Shown in pieces: positions 11,182-22,485 of a stretch of DNA of 36,840 bases; the first letter of the stretch is position 1, and each line of letters opens with the position of its first letter. The stretch comes from Bugula neritina (Eukaryota; Bryozoa; Gymnolaemata; Cheilostomatida; Bugulidae): assembly GCA_964035545.1 (NCBI GenBank), contig CAXIUT010000135.1, positions 1-36,840 on the forward strand, given 5' to 3'. Made by a program: the position numbers and the translations under genes. The notes beneath the pieces were generated by a model that saw nothing but the letters and a program-made list of their open reading frames with translations, was not told the DNA's origin and ran no database searches.

Positions 11182-12846
11182 ATGACTTGTAAGATAGTTC
11201 AAGGGTATGTGATTACTCCTATTTAACTTGGAAAAGGTTGTTTTGGGACAGTCTACAGAGGGTACGTTAAAGACAACAAAAATGAGCTTTTAGCTGTCAA
11301 AACCATCGCATTGGAATCCATCAAGAACTAAGAAGTGGTCAAGAGATAGATATAGATTTTGATGAAATTGAAGAGTCCAAACATAGTTAAGTTCTATAAA
11401 CCTGCCAAAACAGCCAAGCACCTCTACTTCTTCTTAGAGTATTGCCAACAAGATCTTAAAACCTATGTCAAAAATAAAGGAGGAAGACTATCTGAAGGCT
11501 AAGTTCAAGACATCTTGATCCAAATCTGCCATGGGCTTGAAGTAGTCCACTAAAACAACATTATTCATAGAGATATCAAACCAGCTAATTTCCTCATCCA
11601 TGATGGAGTAGTTAAACTATCTGATTTCGGGTTCGCAAGGGTGGTTGATGATTTAGATGAGCCATTGTTTTTAACTTTCCTTGGATCTCCACTCTACATG
11701 CCTCCTCAGATACTAGCTCGACAAAAGTTCAGTTCAAAATGTGATGTATGGTCATTAGGAGTGACAATATACTAGATTCTTTATGGAAAGCCACCATTTA
11801 CAGCTCAAAATCCAAAAGAACTGTTATAAAACATCCGCACAAAACCTTTAACCTTTCCTTAAAACATTCCTCGATCTTAGTAAATAAAAGATCTTCTAAG
11901 GTCAATGTTAATAATCTAATAGTCAAAAAGAATATCAATATAAGAGCTGATACATCACCCATATATATGTCAAACTATGAAGTAATAGCCAATAGTAACT
12001 GAAAACAGTTTAATTCAATCCTTTGCAAGTAGTCAAAGTTACATGAGTAGAAATAAGGTAATAACAAAGACAAGTATGAGTCCTGAGGTATCAAATAACT
12101 TTCCTTCATCAAGAGGTGACAAAGATAAGATGAAATCTTAGAGTAAATAGAATGACTTTACTCGCGAAGTAGACTAACAAAATCAGAAGATAAATGTCTA
12201 TTTAAAGGTATAGTAAGTTGACTAGGTTATGAGATACAAAAGAAATGTCTCTGTATTTTTGAATGTACAATGTAATAATTACTTTTCCAATGTTTGTGAG
12301 ATACTACCTTAGATATAATTTCATATCGGTCTCTTTGTTCTTTTATATCACCAAATAAAAATCCATTTTGATATAAAATCATAACTGAACTAAATAAAAC
12401 CTCCATCCAAAATGTTCCTACCTTAAATCTGGAACGCCTATAGAACTTCAATACCCTATCAAAGAATAATCAAACTAATCGACTCTGATCTTAAACACTT
12501 GGAGGCCTATTTTAAAGAGGTTAAATCAAGAGTAGAAATAGGTATTAAAAATAAATAGAATAGATAAAAGTATCATAATTTACTTGATATTTTCGATAAT
12601 TTCTATTAAAGTTTTAGCTAAAATAAGTTTTTAGATGGAGCCTATGAAGTTATCATAAAAACTATAATCAGAAATATAAAAAAGACATAAAAAAAATTGA
12701 AAGATAAAAGATTATTCACCAAATTAATGATAACTATCATCCCCTTCAAATACCTTAAATAAAACATCGATTTTGGATTATTCTACTAAAGATAAGAGTA
12801 ATAACTATAAAAATTAAGAAGCATATTCGGATAACTAAACATATGA
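11182..12846 (+). CDS. Atg1/ULK-like protein kinase, 554 aa
   Basis: Ser/Thr kinase of the ULK/Atg1 type, family linked to autophagy initiation and, in protists, to cilia. The kinase domain spans about residues 9-265: glycine loop GKGCFGTVY (17-25), AVK with Lys40, alpha-C Glu56 encoded by TAG at 11347-11349, catalytic HRDIKPAN (129-136), DFGFA (148-152), GSPLYMPPQ in place of the usual APE, and CDVWSLGVTIYEILYGKPPF. The remaining 290 residues are partly helical with a few hydrophobic patches and no recognised domain. They could correspond to the C-terminal regulatory/EAT region of Atg1, which is inference. No intron is needed and the first ATG is used. Confidence 0.85.
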
Positions 12847-12985
12847 TAGCCAATAAACTCTATTTGTTATAATTTGTTTCTGATTGAAATAAATATCGAC
12901 TTCTTATCTATTTGTCTATTAAATATCTATAATTCAAGAGAAAAAGGAAAGGTTTTTATTAATTTGATAATTCATAATTTTATTG

Positions 12986-13399
12986 ATGTAAATATAGGGA
13001 GAGGGTCCATTTGAAATAGTACATAATGCTCGCAGTACAAAAGGAAATCGTTCTCGTAAGAGTTCAATGTCAACAATAGACAAATAGACCTTAAAATCAA
13101 ATAAAAACAAAATTAGAAAAATGTCGATGAACCCATAATCAATAAACAAATAGGTTATTAAGTAATAAATAAATGATAAATATGCAGTTAGATCTTTACA
13201 ATAGGAAATGATATAGTAGAATGAATATAAATATGTAGAGGATGATTTAATGTAATTGTCGAATAGTAAGATTCAGAGTTCAAGATAGATAGAATTATAG
13301 AAAGGAATACTATTTGGGATTGGAAGTTAGAAAGAATTGGAAATTGATTTTTAATGTTGTAAAAAATATATATAAAAAGATTGGTTGAAATAGGAATGA
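12986..13399 (+). CDS. Small acidic/basic protein, 137 aa
   Basis: One frame from ATG 12986 to TGA 13397-13399, with many TAA/TAG codons giving Glu. N-terminal GEGPFEIVHNARSTKG is followed by a basic Ser-rich patch (RSRKSSMS) typical of kinase sites, then an acidic helical C-terminal half. No family recognised. The 139 bp upstream (12847-12985) are non-coding. Confidence 0.65.
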
Positions 13400-13506
13400 G
13401 TAAATGATATTATCTTTTATAAATTTCACTATTCTTTTACTTAATTAAGTATTGATTTATGTTACTTGTGAATTATGTAGTATTATGATCAGATTTAATA
13501 GATATA

Positions 13507-14366
13507 ATGGATGAAGAGCTGACCCGTGGCTTATTGAACAGAAACAAAGGATTTTAAAAGCTATATGAAGACGGCCTTATTAGAGTAGCTAAAATAAGAC
13601 AAAAAAACGATGCCTTTCAAAAACATGTCGGACCAGACATAGAATAATAGCTCAGATAATAAATCAAAGATCAAAGCAAATTCATTGAAGTACTATTATT
13701 TTAAACATAGAAATAAATAAGATAACTAAAAAGCATATTAAACCAAATGTAGAGCAAATATCGTGACCCTGAATCAAAAAACAAAATAAAACAACTGAAG
13801 ACAGATGCCCACAAACAAATTTAAAGAAATAAGATAATCCTAAAAGATATAATAAAAGAGTAATTCCTTCAAGATTAAGATCATTTGGAAAGAAATCAAG
13901 AGGATCACAGGAAGGTTAATAGAATTAAAAGCTAATGGCCAATGGAATAATAGATTACCAACATCTCAATGGATAGCAGATCAATGGCAATCGACAAAAT
14001 AAGCAAGAATCTTTATTGACTGATAAATAGTAGTAGCCACAACATCAGGTGGAAATAGATTACTAGGTTTAAAGAAAAATGATGCTAGAAAAAACAGATA
14101 TGATCAATCAAGTCTAGCAGTAGGCACAAAAAATAAATTAAATCATCAATACGATGGGAGTCTAAGTAGAAGAACAAGGACAAAATCTAGATGTCATTTC
14201 TGAAGAATTAATGAACACTAATAAAAATATGACACAAGCTAATTAGTAGCTAAACCAGGCTGGATAATATCAAAAAAAATCAAAAAAGAAATATATCTTT
14301 TTGGTTGTCTTGATCATCGTTATCATAATAGCAGTAGGAGGAGTCATTTATTTTTTGGTTAGTTGA
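13507..14366 (+). CDS. Syntaxin-type SNARE (Qa), 279 aa
   Basis: Membrane-fusion SNARE. Exons 13507-13859 and 13880-14366 flank a 20-nt intron (13860-13879), giving 280 codons. Residues 1-120 form the N-terminal three-helix (Habc-like) part. A SNARE helix covers about residues 195-248 (INEIINTMGVEVEEQGQNL then DVISEELMNTN), with the zero-layer Gln encoded by CAA at 14175-14177. A basic stretch KKSKKK and a C-terminal hydrophobic anchor (IFLVVLIIVIIIAVGGVIYF) complete the tail-anchored layout. The zero-layer CAA, against TAA/TAG elsewhere, supports the code assignment. The exact syntaxin subtype is not clear. Confidence 0.88.
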
Positions 14367-14418
14367 TCTGTGATGTTATTATATGCTCTTTGATAAAAGA
14401 ATTGAGTTATAATTAATT

Positions 14419-15901
14419 ATGTAGGCATAACAATTCGCTGACTAGTACAAAGTCCACCTCCTCCTCGGTTAGGGAGGACAAGCCAAGTACCTCTCCACTC
14501 ATTTAGTGTTTACCTTGGAAGTAAAGACAACCAGCTCTATGCTCTTAAAGTTTATTTTCCTGGTCCAACCAAAGAAGCAGCTTTTAAAGTTGAAGTAGAC
14601 TTCCTTACTAAGTTAAACTTTCCACATCTAATCAACATAGTTGATAGTCGACCTGAAGCCACAGTCAAAATCGGACTGAAACATGAATAAAAAAGACCTC
14701 TTATTGTATTAGAGTTGGCATAGGGAGGTGAATTATTTTAATTTTTATCAAAACTAGGCAAATTTACTCCTTAAGTATCCAGAAGCTATACTAAACAATT
14801 AATATCAGCTATAAAGTATTTAGCATAGGTTGGAGTATCCCATAGAGATCTAAAACCTTAAAATATATTATTCGATAAGAATTTTAATTTGAAGGTATCT
14901 GATTTTGGACTGTCTAGAGATGCTAAGGGTATATTCGGTGATTTCAAGTTGACTTCTAAAGTAGGCACAGAAGGATATAAACCACCAGAAATGGAATAAG
15001 GAAATTATACTGGTATTCAAGCTGATATCTTTGCTGTTGGAGTTATTCTCTTTATTATGGTCAATGGAACTCCTCCTTTCATGAGCACTAAACCTCATGA
15101 TAGAATCTATAAAATAGTTAAAGATAAAAATTATCAAAAGTTTTGGATGCTTCATTAAAAAAACAAACCTCCTGGACACTTCCCTGACTCATTCAAAAGA
15201 TTGATGAATTCTTTCTTCAGTGCAGAAGCTGATCGAAGACCTACATTTTAATCACTATAAAATGACTAATGGATGAGAGGAGATGATATGATGGCTAGTG
15301 AACTATTTACATATATGAAGTTAAAATCAGATAAACTGATAGAAAAAGATGAAATAAAACAGAAGACAGCTTTAGTTAGAAAGCATCTTTTTGAAAGCAA
15401 AGGTATATTGGGTTATATACAGCTATGTAAGAAGAGTGTTGTGGATAGAATCGAGGATAATAAGACGAATAAAACATGTCAGAATAAAGTATATTTGCTA
15501 GAACATATCGATCACTAGACATAAAAATATAAAATCTACCGATTTATACTAATAATAAAAAGAGTATTTACACTAGATTAAATCCAGCTTTTGTCGTAGC
15601 TTGGCTTCAAAATCATCTTGCTAATTTATTCAAATAAAAATAAACATTCATTCATGGATTCGTTTAAGATATCACTCCCAAACACTATGGATTGGAATAT
15701 ATCGATTCAAAGAAGCAATTGATAGTTGAGTTGTAATTTACAGTTGATGAAGAACAAGATACTGAGTTGTAGTTGGTTGGCCAGTTGCATCAATCAGAGA
15801 AGGGATAATTAGGTATAGAATGGATGAAAGTTGAAGGGAATGACTTCTGGTTGAGTGCTGTTTAAAATAGTCTTAATAATTCTATCAAATTGATACAATG
15901 A
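14419..15901 (+). CDS. Ser/Thr protein kinase (CAMK-like) with C-terminal extension, 480 aa
   Basis: Three exons (14419-14486, 14507-15435, 15456-15901) separated by two 20-nt introns, giving 481 codons. Kinase domain about residues 11-270: LGEGGQANVYLG, ALK with Lys37, alpha-C Glu52, GGELFEFL (94-103), HRDLKPEN (135-142, the Glu is TAA at 14859-14861), DFG (155-157), GTEGYKPPEM, ADIFAVGVILFIMVNGTPPF. All catalytic residues are present. After the second intron follows an acidic linker with a Ser/Thr-containing stretch and then a compact C-terminal domain (YTRLNPAFVVAWLQNHL ... GNDFWLSAVENSL) resembling the C-terminal lobe of ciliate SNF1/KA1-like kinases. That resemblance is from memory and tentative. 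Confidence 0.85.
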
Positions 15902-15957
15902 TCTGTCTAACATATCTTATGTCATTTCGTATTCATATTAATTATAAATTTATTCAA

Positions 15958-16911
15958 TCAGAAACAAAGAGCCCAGAAGATGCGAAGAATAAGGAGAAAA
16001 ATAAGCAACTTGTAGATAGTAATAGAAGATTTAGTTGATTCTTTTGAACTGATGACTTGTCTTATTGGTGTGTTCTTGAAATCTTATAAAATTGGAGTGA
16101 TTTTCTTCATTATCCCATCTGGCTTAGTTACTTCATCTGGCTTAGTCACTTCCTAAGTGTTATTTTCTTTTTCTTCGGCAACTTCTTCAATAGAAGCATC
16201 ATTATTGACTGTTTCTTCTTAATCATTGACTCTTTCCTCATCATGATTGGCATTGATTTAACTTTACTTCGAGTTCAATTGAATATAGACTTCTTAACTT
16301 TATTCCATTTTGGTAATATCATCAATAGATTTCAATTATTTTAATATAATTACGAATTAATCATCATTTTAAGATGATTTATTGAGGTTGATAATATTAG
16401 TTTTGAAAAGAGCTTACAATTCATTCTAAGAACATGATTATAATCTGCTAGGCTACTCTGTCTATACCTCACAATTCTAAAATTATAGTTAAATGCATTG
16501 ACTATGCTCTTAAGCCATAGTAGTTTGTTCTTTTTATTTTTAAATAAGCTTGATATCAAGTGATACTTCTTTCACTTCAATCATTTCATACGTTTTTTCT
16601 CGATTGTCAACTTATAACTTCAAAGATTCCTACTCCTCTTAGGGAATACACATATACTCTCCCAGTTTATTGCTGATTGATTTATCATCGAAAGGCTAAA
16701 GACTTAGAGGAAAAGTGTGATGTTCAATATCATTGACTGATTCAAATTGGACAGGACAATTCTTGATCTAATTGGTGTATTCTTTTTAGGTTCCTAGGAT
16801 TTAGAAGTAATCTGATGATGTCTACAATTGATGATGTAATTTGTTGGAATTCGTGAACATGTTGAGGTGTGTACTTTCTTTAAACTCTAGATAAATATAT
16901 TCATTTCTCAT
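15958..16911 (-). CDS. Acidic tail-anchored protein, 317 aa
   Basis: Single frame from ATG 16911 to TGA at 15958-15960. Very Glu-rich, mostly disordered or helical, with a tandem EVTKPDEVTKPD motif near residue 270. A single C-terminal hydrophobic segment (IYKLLIFLLILRIFWALCF) ends the protein, suggesting post-translational tail anchoring in a membrane. No family recognised. It converges on the kinase gene with only 56 bp between stops. 16912-17075 is a divergent promoter gap. Confidence 0.7.
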
Positions 16912-17075
16912 GGCTATTTTATAGCAATGAGAGTGTTAGAAAAGGTGCAATAGAGTTGATTTCAAAGGAGGGGATGTCAATTTGGCACAAACGACAAAAT
17001 GGTTCATAGATGTAATAATTATATGCCACATCATATAATCTTATCTATTTATAAGTTAGCGCTATAATTATCAAC

Positions 17076-17883
17076 ATGGATCTCGACTACCTAGAAAACG
17101 CACTCTAAAATATGGAACTCAAGTCCTAACAAATCAGAAACGTAGCCGATTACTGCATCATCAACAACCTTGATAACTAATTCGAAATATCTAAACTCAT
17201 AGACAAACATTTCTACAAACATAAAAACCCTAAAATAAAAACAGCACTCTTTCTACTATCAAGTGATCTGTTTCTTTTGGCTAATCTAAAAAAAAATAAA
17301 CAATTCTTCAAACACCTAGCCCCCAAAGTTAGACCCTTCATCGATAATCTACTACCGTATCATCTTCACTATCTAGAGATGCTCTGTAAAATTTGTAAAT
17401 TGGAGGACTGATTATGGGAGCAGTATAAAAATGGGTCACCGATCAGCTTTTTGCTGACTCCTTCATGGATAAAATCAAAGATGCAACCACTGCTATCTTC
17501 ACTAAAATACAAGAATAAAGAGCCGGAGGAGGTAAACATGAAAAGTTTTTGAAATATAAAAAGACCTTTTTGATGGAATTGATGGATGTTAAGAAATTTG
17601 GACCTACCTCACAAATCTACGATACCTACGTCAACATGACTGACCTCAACTTGAAGTTGAATAGTTTTCAACAGGCATACTCTAAGATAGATTTTTAGAA
17701 CCCAAGCTAAGATTCGATGAAAAGAGCAAAATAGCTTTAAAGAATGGCTGAAGATTATCAAGATAAATTGCAAATGGTATATTTATAGATATTTAGTTGA
17801 TATGCTAGTTGCACAAAGGATTTAAGCTGGTAACTGATGAATGTCGCACTGATTTCTAGAGACTATAGAACAAAAACGAATGA
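17076..17883 (+). CDS. CID-domain protein (RNA polymerase II CTD-interaction like), 253 aa
   Basis: Exons 17076-17394, 17421-17776 and 17797-17883 give 254 codons after removing introns of 26 nt (17395-17420) and 20 nt (17777-17796). The first 130 residues resemble the all-helical CID/VHS fold: IRNVADYCIINNLDNEFEIS, then KIKTALFLLSSDLFLLAN, then VEKWVTDQLFADSFMDKIKD, matching the order seen in RPRD, SCAF and U2SURP proteins. The rest is a coiled coil, as in RPRD/Rtt103. If so it would bind phosphorylated Pol II tails during 3'-end formation. The family call is moderate. Without the first intron the frame stops at 17409-17411 and a new ATG occurs at 17414. Confidence 0.6.
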
Positions 17884-17901
17884 TTTGTATTAGTTATCAA
17901 T

Positions 17902-18748
17902 ATGATAGAGATAATTGATATTTTTCTACTATATTTGATGTTTAAATAGTAATTTGAAAAGCAATCTGAGGAATAAGAAAACATATAATGCGATACAATA
18001 GGTCCATTCATCTTTAATAAACCAATAATAAAAAAGATAAGAACTCAACTCAAACACTTATATAGAAACTTCAAAATAAACACTTAAAAACTAAGATTGT
18101 ACACATCTATTCCATCAAGATAAAACGGAAGAATACATGAACTAATACCTGAATAAGTTTTTTAATTGGCTTAGAGTTATAAAATAGATACTTTGGTAGA
18201 ATTTAACATCCCTAAAAACAAATTATCTAATAGCAATATCCTAAGTAAATGTATTTTTTAGAAATTGTTGGTTTTGAATTTAGGAAGGTAATTACAAAAT
18301 TGATAAAGAAATCAACTCAGAAGTTTAGATTAGTTAAGTAAAAACATGAATTTTCCACTGCTTTAAGAACTATTGCTATGTATCATTTTTAATAAAAAAG
18401 ATAATAATCAAATAACCACTTTAAGAGGAATTAAAAGATGGAACTTTCCTTTTCTTAATAAACTCACACTTGATCTCAACTTTATCAACGATATTGGATA
18501 ACTATATCGAGCTCATCTACCTTCTTTGGCTCAAATCGATATCAGTATATCTATAAATATATGAGATGCTAATAGTATTGGTGACTTTAGAGGGTTATAT
18601 AAAGTTGATTTCGGGAGATTGGAATTTATTTAGCTATGTAATAGTTGATTAAGTAGACTAAAACAGTTATAATGGAGATTTATGTATTAGTTATAGCATT
18701 TTTTACACTAAATTTCGATAACTTTAAAGAGGAAGTTTAAAAGATTGA
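17902..18748 (+). CDS. Leucine-rich repeat protein, about 254 aa, four tiny introns
   Basis: Five exons (17902-18287, 18309-18379, 18401-18544, 18566-18637, 18657-18748) total 255 codons after removing introns of 21, 21, 21 and 19 nt. The spliced protein has an N-terminal helical part and then LRRs of the LxxLxLxxNxL type: LVLNLGRNQLRSLDEL, LEELLLYNNQITTLRGI, LNKLTLDLNFINDIGEL, LAQIDINANSIGDFRGL, LEFIELYENSYNGDL. The introns sit at nearly the same place in several repeats. Unspliced, each repeat is broken by TGA or a frame change. The 3' end is less certain: TGA at 18746-18748 is chosen because the convergent neighbour ends at 18815. Probable protein-protein scaffold. Confidence 0.72.
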
Positions 18749-18814
18749 TTATAAAATATTACAATCATTAAAGATAATCAAAATATGATATTTAAATAAA
18801 TAATGGAGAAGCTA

Positions 18815-19585
18815 TCAGAAGGATATTTTTCTTTTCTTTTTTTCTTTTAATTATTTTTTAACAGTCTCTTCTGATTATTAAATTTGGTCTGATTAGCTAA
18901 AGTCAGAATTATTCGAATCTGTTTCTCTAAAACGATATTGAATTCTAGTAAGATCGTTACATCTAAGGTATATAGTGAAGATGGAATTAATCAATGAAAA
19001 TAGAAAACTGATAAAAGAAAGTAAAACCAGCATCATGATCGCCCACTTATTTATCACATAACTTTATAACTATTTATTAGAATGAAGCAAAGAGAATACC
19101 AGTAGCGATTATACTAGCATTATTGCCATTGCTATGCAAAAAATTATGTTCATTCTGAGATAATTACTCAAATTGTTTAAACTGATGCAGTTGTTGATCA
19201 GTTGGCTGTGGTGATCGAGTCGATCAGTGCAGCGTTGACAGTTGAGGCAGTGTTATGTCTATTCTTTTACGCTTTTATTGCAAAGTGAACAGTTTTTTCT
19301 TTTACCTTCATAGTGAACCTAATCATCAAGAATAAAAGGATCAACTGGGTCAGTGCTTGTTAGTACACAGTAGTCGTAGATGATGGGTATGTAGAGGAGA
19401 TAGTTTACGACAAAAAAGATGATGAGAGGGACATTGTTCCATCGGGCAATTGGAGGGACAACAAAAACTGAGTAAAGAGTGACTAGTAGTAAGACACTAA
19501 AAACCCAGAAAACTTGTTAACATTAAAGTTGTCTTGAGCATCCATTAATTTTTTAATAATCTTTACCTGTTTTTTGTTTGGTCAT
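18815..19585 (-). CDS. DHHC-family membrane protein with DHHS in place of DHHC, 256 aa
   Basis: Single frame from ATG 19585 to TGA at 18815-18817. Topology fits the S-palmitoyltransferase family: two N-terminal membrane segments (VFWVFSVLLLVTLYSVFVV and a second at about 52-75), the conserved DPxDP motif (TDPVDP), a cysteine-rich domain with CSLC, HCLNCQRC and NNC, then two further membrane segments and an acidic/basic tail. The signature reads DHHS (124-127, Ser codon AGC) and the following PWV is QLI. The thioesterifying Cys is therefore missing, so catalytic activity is doubtful. A zinc-binding, non-catalytic role is possible. Confidence 0.82.
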
Positions 19586-19687
19586 ACTTGATTTTTATTT
19601 ATTTAAATAGAAACTTAATCAATGAGATTTAAATATTTCTATAAAGGTTTATTGTTCGTTTGTAATTCTTTATAAAGTTAAATTTGA

Positions 19688-20980
19688 ATGATAGGACCTC
19701 ACTACTAAAGACTGGCAGAGATAGAGCAAAGGATGACTGCCAAGCAGATGTTGTAAAAGATAAGAAGTCGACCTGATAATCCTCTGGCTAAGGTTATAGA
19801 TAAACTTAAAAAATAATTTACTTAATATGAAACAGCATATAGTGATCCTATCATGGATTATCAAATAAGTTCACTTGATAGAATTTTATCTTTCGATAGC
19901 AAATTAGGACCTATACTCGACACCCTCTAAAAAGAAAATACTCTTCTCAGAAAATAATTAGGTGTTCTTGAGGGACAACTGTCTAACACTGTTGGTATTT
20001 GTGAGCAAATATTGTCAGAAAATAATGAGTTGAAAGTGATAGTTAAGAAAAAGAACTAAGATATCAATAAAATTATATAAACTATTGCTGGAAATCAAAC
20101 TGAATAAATGAATGAAATAGATTAAAAAAATGATCTTTTAATGAGATAAAATTCAATTCTAATGACCCATCTTTAAGAAATTAAAAAATAACATTAAAAA
20201 TATGTGATAGTTTTTAGATAAAATGAAGATTAAAAAAATAAATTATAAAGAAAAGCATAATAAATGAAAAAACAACTTAATGATAGCATGGGAAGATAAA
20301 GATAACTATCAAGAAAAGTATCACTCCTATAACAATCAGTCTATCATAATAGTTAAGAACTACATCAGTTGAGACAGAGTAAGGAATCTTTGACTTTTTA
20401 AAATAACTAATTGAAAAATCAAGTCATCTTGATGGAAAATAAAGGATAAGGTACTTCCTATGAAACTATTAAAAGACAAATGGAAGGTGAATATGAACCT
20501 ATCCTTGAAGAACATAGAATTTTAAAAAGATAAAGAGCTCAACTATTAAGAGAAGCCTAAAAAGTTAAAATTGATAAAGAAAAACTATAAGACTAGCAAT
20601 TACAACTATAGAGACAAGTCAATAAGTTTTCAGGTGATTTGTAGCTTACAAATTCATTACTGAATGAACAAAAATCTAAAAATGTATCTTTGAATAGAAA
20701 CTTATCAAATATGTAGGCTAAACTTAAAGAGCTAAAATAAGATAACAATGAATTGAAAGCCTCAAAAGAAAACTATTCATCTTATGCATAAATTCGTTAA
20801 AAACGTAATTTGGGAGAAATAGATGAGTTAAGAAAGAAATTATAAGATAAGCATTTAGATGCCTAAGCTAGAATTAATGAGATAAGTCTAAGTATGAAAA
20901 AGTTATTGTAGTCAAAAGATGAAGAAATAAAGAATTTAAGAGAATAAAATCTTCATTTGCAGAGGCTACATAATAGATGA
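19688..20980 (+). CDS. Long coiled-coil protein, 430 aa
   Basis: One frame from ATG 19688 to TGA 20978-20980, no intron. A short folded N-terminus (about 70 residues, RPDNPLAKVIDKL) is followed by coiled coil for nearly the whole length, for example ENTLLRKELGVLEGQL, EEHRILKREREQLLREA and KELKEDNNELKASKENYSSY. Rich in Leu, Lys, Glu and Asn. The layout suits a centriole/cilium structural protein, but no family-defining motif is visible. Confidence 0.78.
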
Positions 20981-21012
20981 TAATATATCTCAATTTGAAT
21001 AAATAATTAGTT

Positions 21013-21552
21013 ATGAGTAAAGGTGTAAAATTAGAATAAGTAAGAGAGTTTACCTAACCCACCAAAGAGTATCTATGCTAGCCCGAAGCCAATATTTACG
21101 ATATTGAATTCATCTGCTTTAAAATAAGAGATGCCTAAATGAATCAAGTACTATTCTAAATAAAAAAACCTTAAAGCTAAATCGGTAAAATATCACCCAA
21201 TCCTACAAGGTTTGTTCAATATCATTTTGGACCCATGTTCTTTAAATTAAAAACTGTAGGGACTACTCTAGAGTTCAAAGTCGGAGGCAAAGCTGTTAAA
21301 AAATTTACTATGATCGAAAAACATTACTTTAAAGGTAAATCCATCAAGTAATATGAATTTTAAGTTCCTTTTTGCATGCCTAATTCAAGAAATTCAATGG
21401 AAGCTCTTTACGATCTACCTAGTTTTGGTCCTGAGCTCTAAGAAGAGATGATAAAGAGTCCATTTTAGACAGTTTCAGATAGTTTTTACTTCGTTTAAGG
21501 TCAACTTGTGATGCACAATAAGGCAGCATATAGCTATGCTCCTTTCGAGTGA
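21013..21552 (+). CDS. unc119: UNC119 homologue (lipid-binding trafficking protein), 179 aa
   Basis: UNC119/PDE6D-type beta-sandwich that binds N-myristoylated or acylated cargo and delivers it to cilia and membranes. Matches to the family run end to end: EYLCEPEANIYDIEF, FKIRD, VLFEIKKP, RFVQYHFGPMFFKLKTVG, LEFKVGGKAVKKFTMIEKHY, PFCMPNSRNS, PFETVSDSFYFV and VMHNKAAYSY. Glu of VLFE is TAA (21157-21159) and Glu of FET is TAG (21466-21468), both invariant Glu in the family. Slightly shorter than animal UNC119 because the disordered N-terminus is missing. Single exon. Confidence 0.95.
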
Positions 21553-21666
21553 TTATTCAACTTCAAATATTTTAATTTATCCACTATCATTTTGAACTTC
21601 TTTCGCCATTTCTACTAAGCTATGAAGTATAAAACTTAAGTATCTTGAGATAGGAGTAATTTAGCA

Positions 21667-21946
21667 ATGATAGATATATCGAAAATGTTTATATTTCATC
21701 TTATTTTGATGTTTTTATCAAAGGTAGTATCATCATATGAAATAAGATAAGATGTGTAGTTGACTTTGAACTTTATCTTTTTGGTTTAAAAATGGTATAA
21801 TTTTAAAGGAATAATCGGGACAGGAGAGCGTGATGATGCCGATCAACCAGAATAAGAAGAATATACTTGAAGGGTATTAAGAAGAAACTTGTATATTTTA
21901 TCAAATAGATAAAGTAAAGAAAAAAAAGGGTGAAATAAAGAATTGA
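21667..21946 (+). CDS. Small hypothetical protein, 67 or 84 aa
   Basis: ATG 21667 opens a frame with a hydrophobic N-terminus (MFIFHLILMFLSKVVSS, a possible signal peptide or anchor). Read straight through it stops at 21868-21870 (67 aa, acidic end). If a 25-nt GT...AG intron at 21784-21808 is removed, it runs to TGA 21944-21946 (84 aa, Lys-rich end). I cannot decide between the two. No family recognised. The 21553-21666 gap is AT-rich and empty. Confidence 0.4.
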
Positions 21947-22074
21947 TTTTTGGTAGATAATGATAAATTAACATTCTGAGAAGTATATTTATCTTTACAT
22001 TCGAAATCGTAACATTTTATTAAAGTTTCAATAATATTCAAATATTATCATCATTCCTTCAAACTAATGTTTTT

Positions 22075-22485
22075 ATGAATATAACTTCATTTTTGTTTTG
22101 GAGATCGTCTCAGTCAACTATTATGACATTCTTGCTGAAAATTAGCCACAAATAAGGGTTTTAATAATTGAAAAGCTACATATTTAAAATAACAACTTAT
22201 TAAGTTGAGAGTAGGATCTGGAAGAACTTTAAAAGAAGTTAAAAGTCTCTACCTTACTTTTTCATATCAAAACTATTCATATTTTAGAATAATTTATTGA
22301 AAGTCATCTGGATTTTAATGTCAGTACTTGTTTTTATCAATGACAACTCATAAGTCATGACATATAGTGTTTCCAAGGAGTTAGGAGATAAAATTTCATA
22401 TTTTGATCCTTTTGCTCTCGAGTTAAGAGGTGATTTTTATTCTCACATTATATAATTAAATTTGATATAAGTCAAGCAACTATGA
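22075..22485 (+). CDS. Small membrane-associated protein, 136 aa
   Basis: Frame from ATG 22075 to TGA 22483-22485. A basic, aromatic first half (SRIWKNFKRSEKSLPYFFI) is followed by one hydrophobic stretch (LLKVIWILMSVLVFI) and an acidic, folded-looking C-terminus. No family recognised. Its stop overlaps the presumed ATG of the MYB gene by ATGA, so one of the two boundaries may be wrong. Confidence 0.5.
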
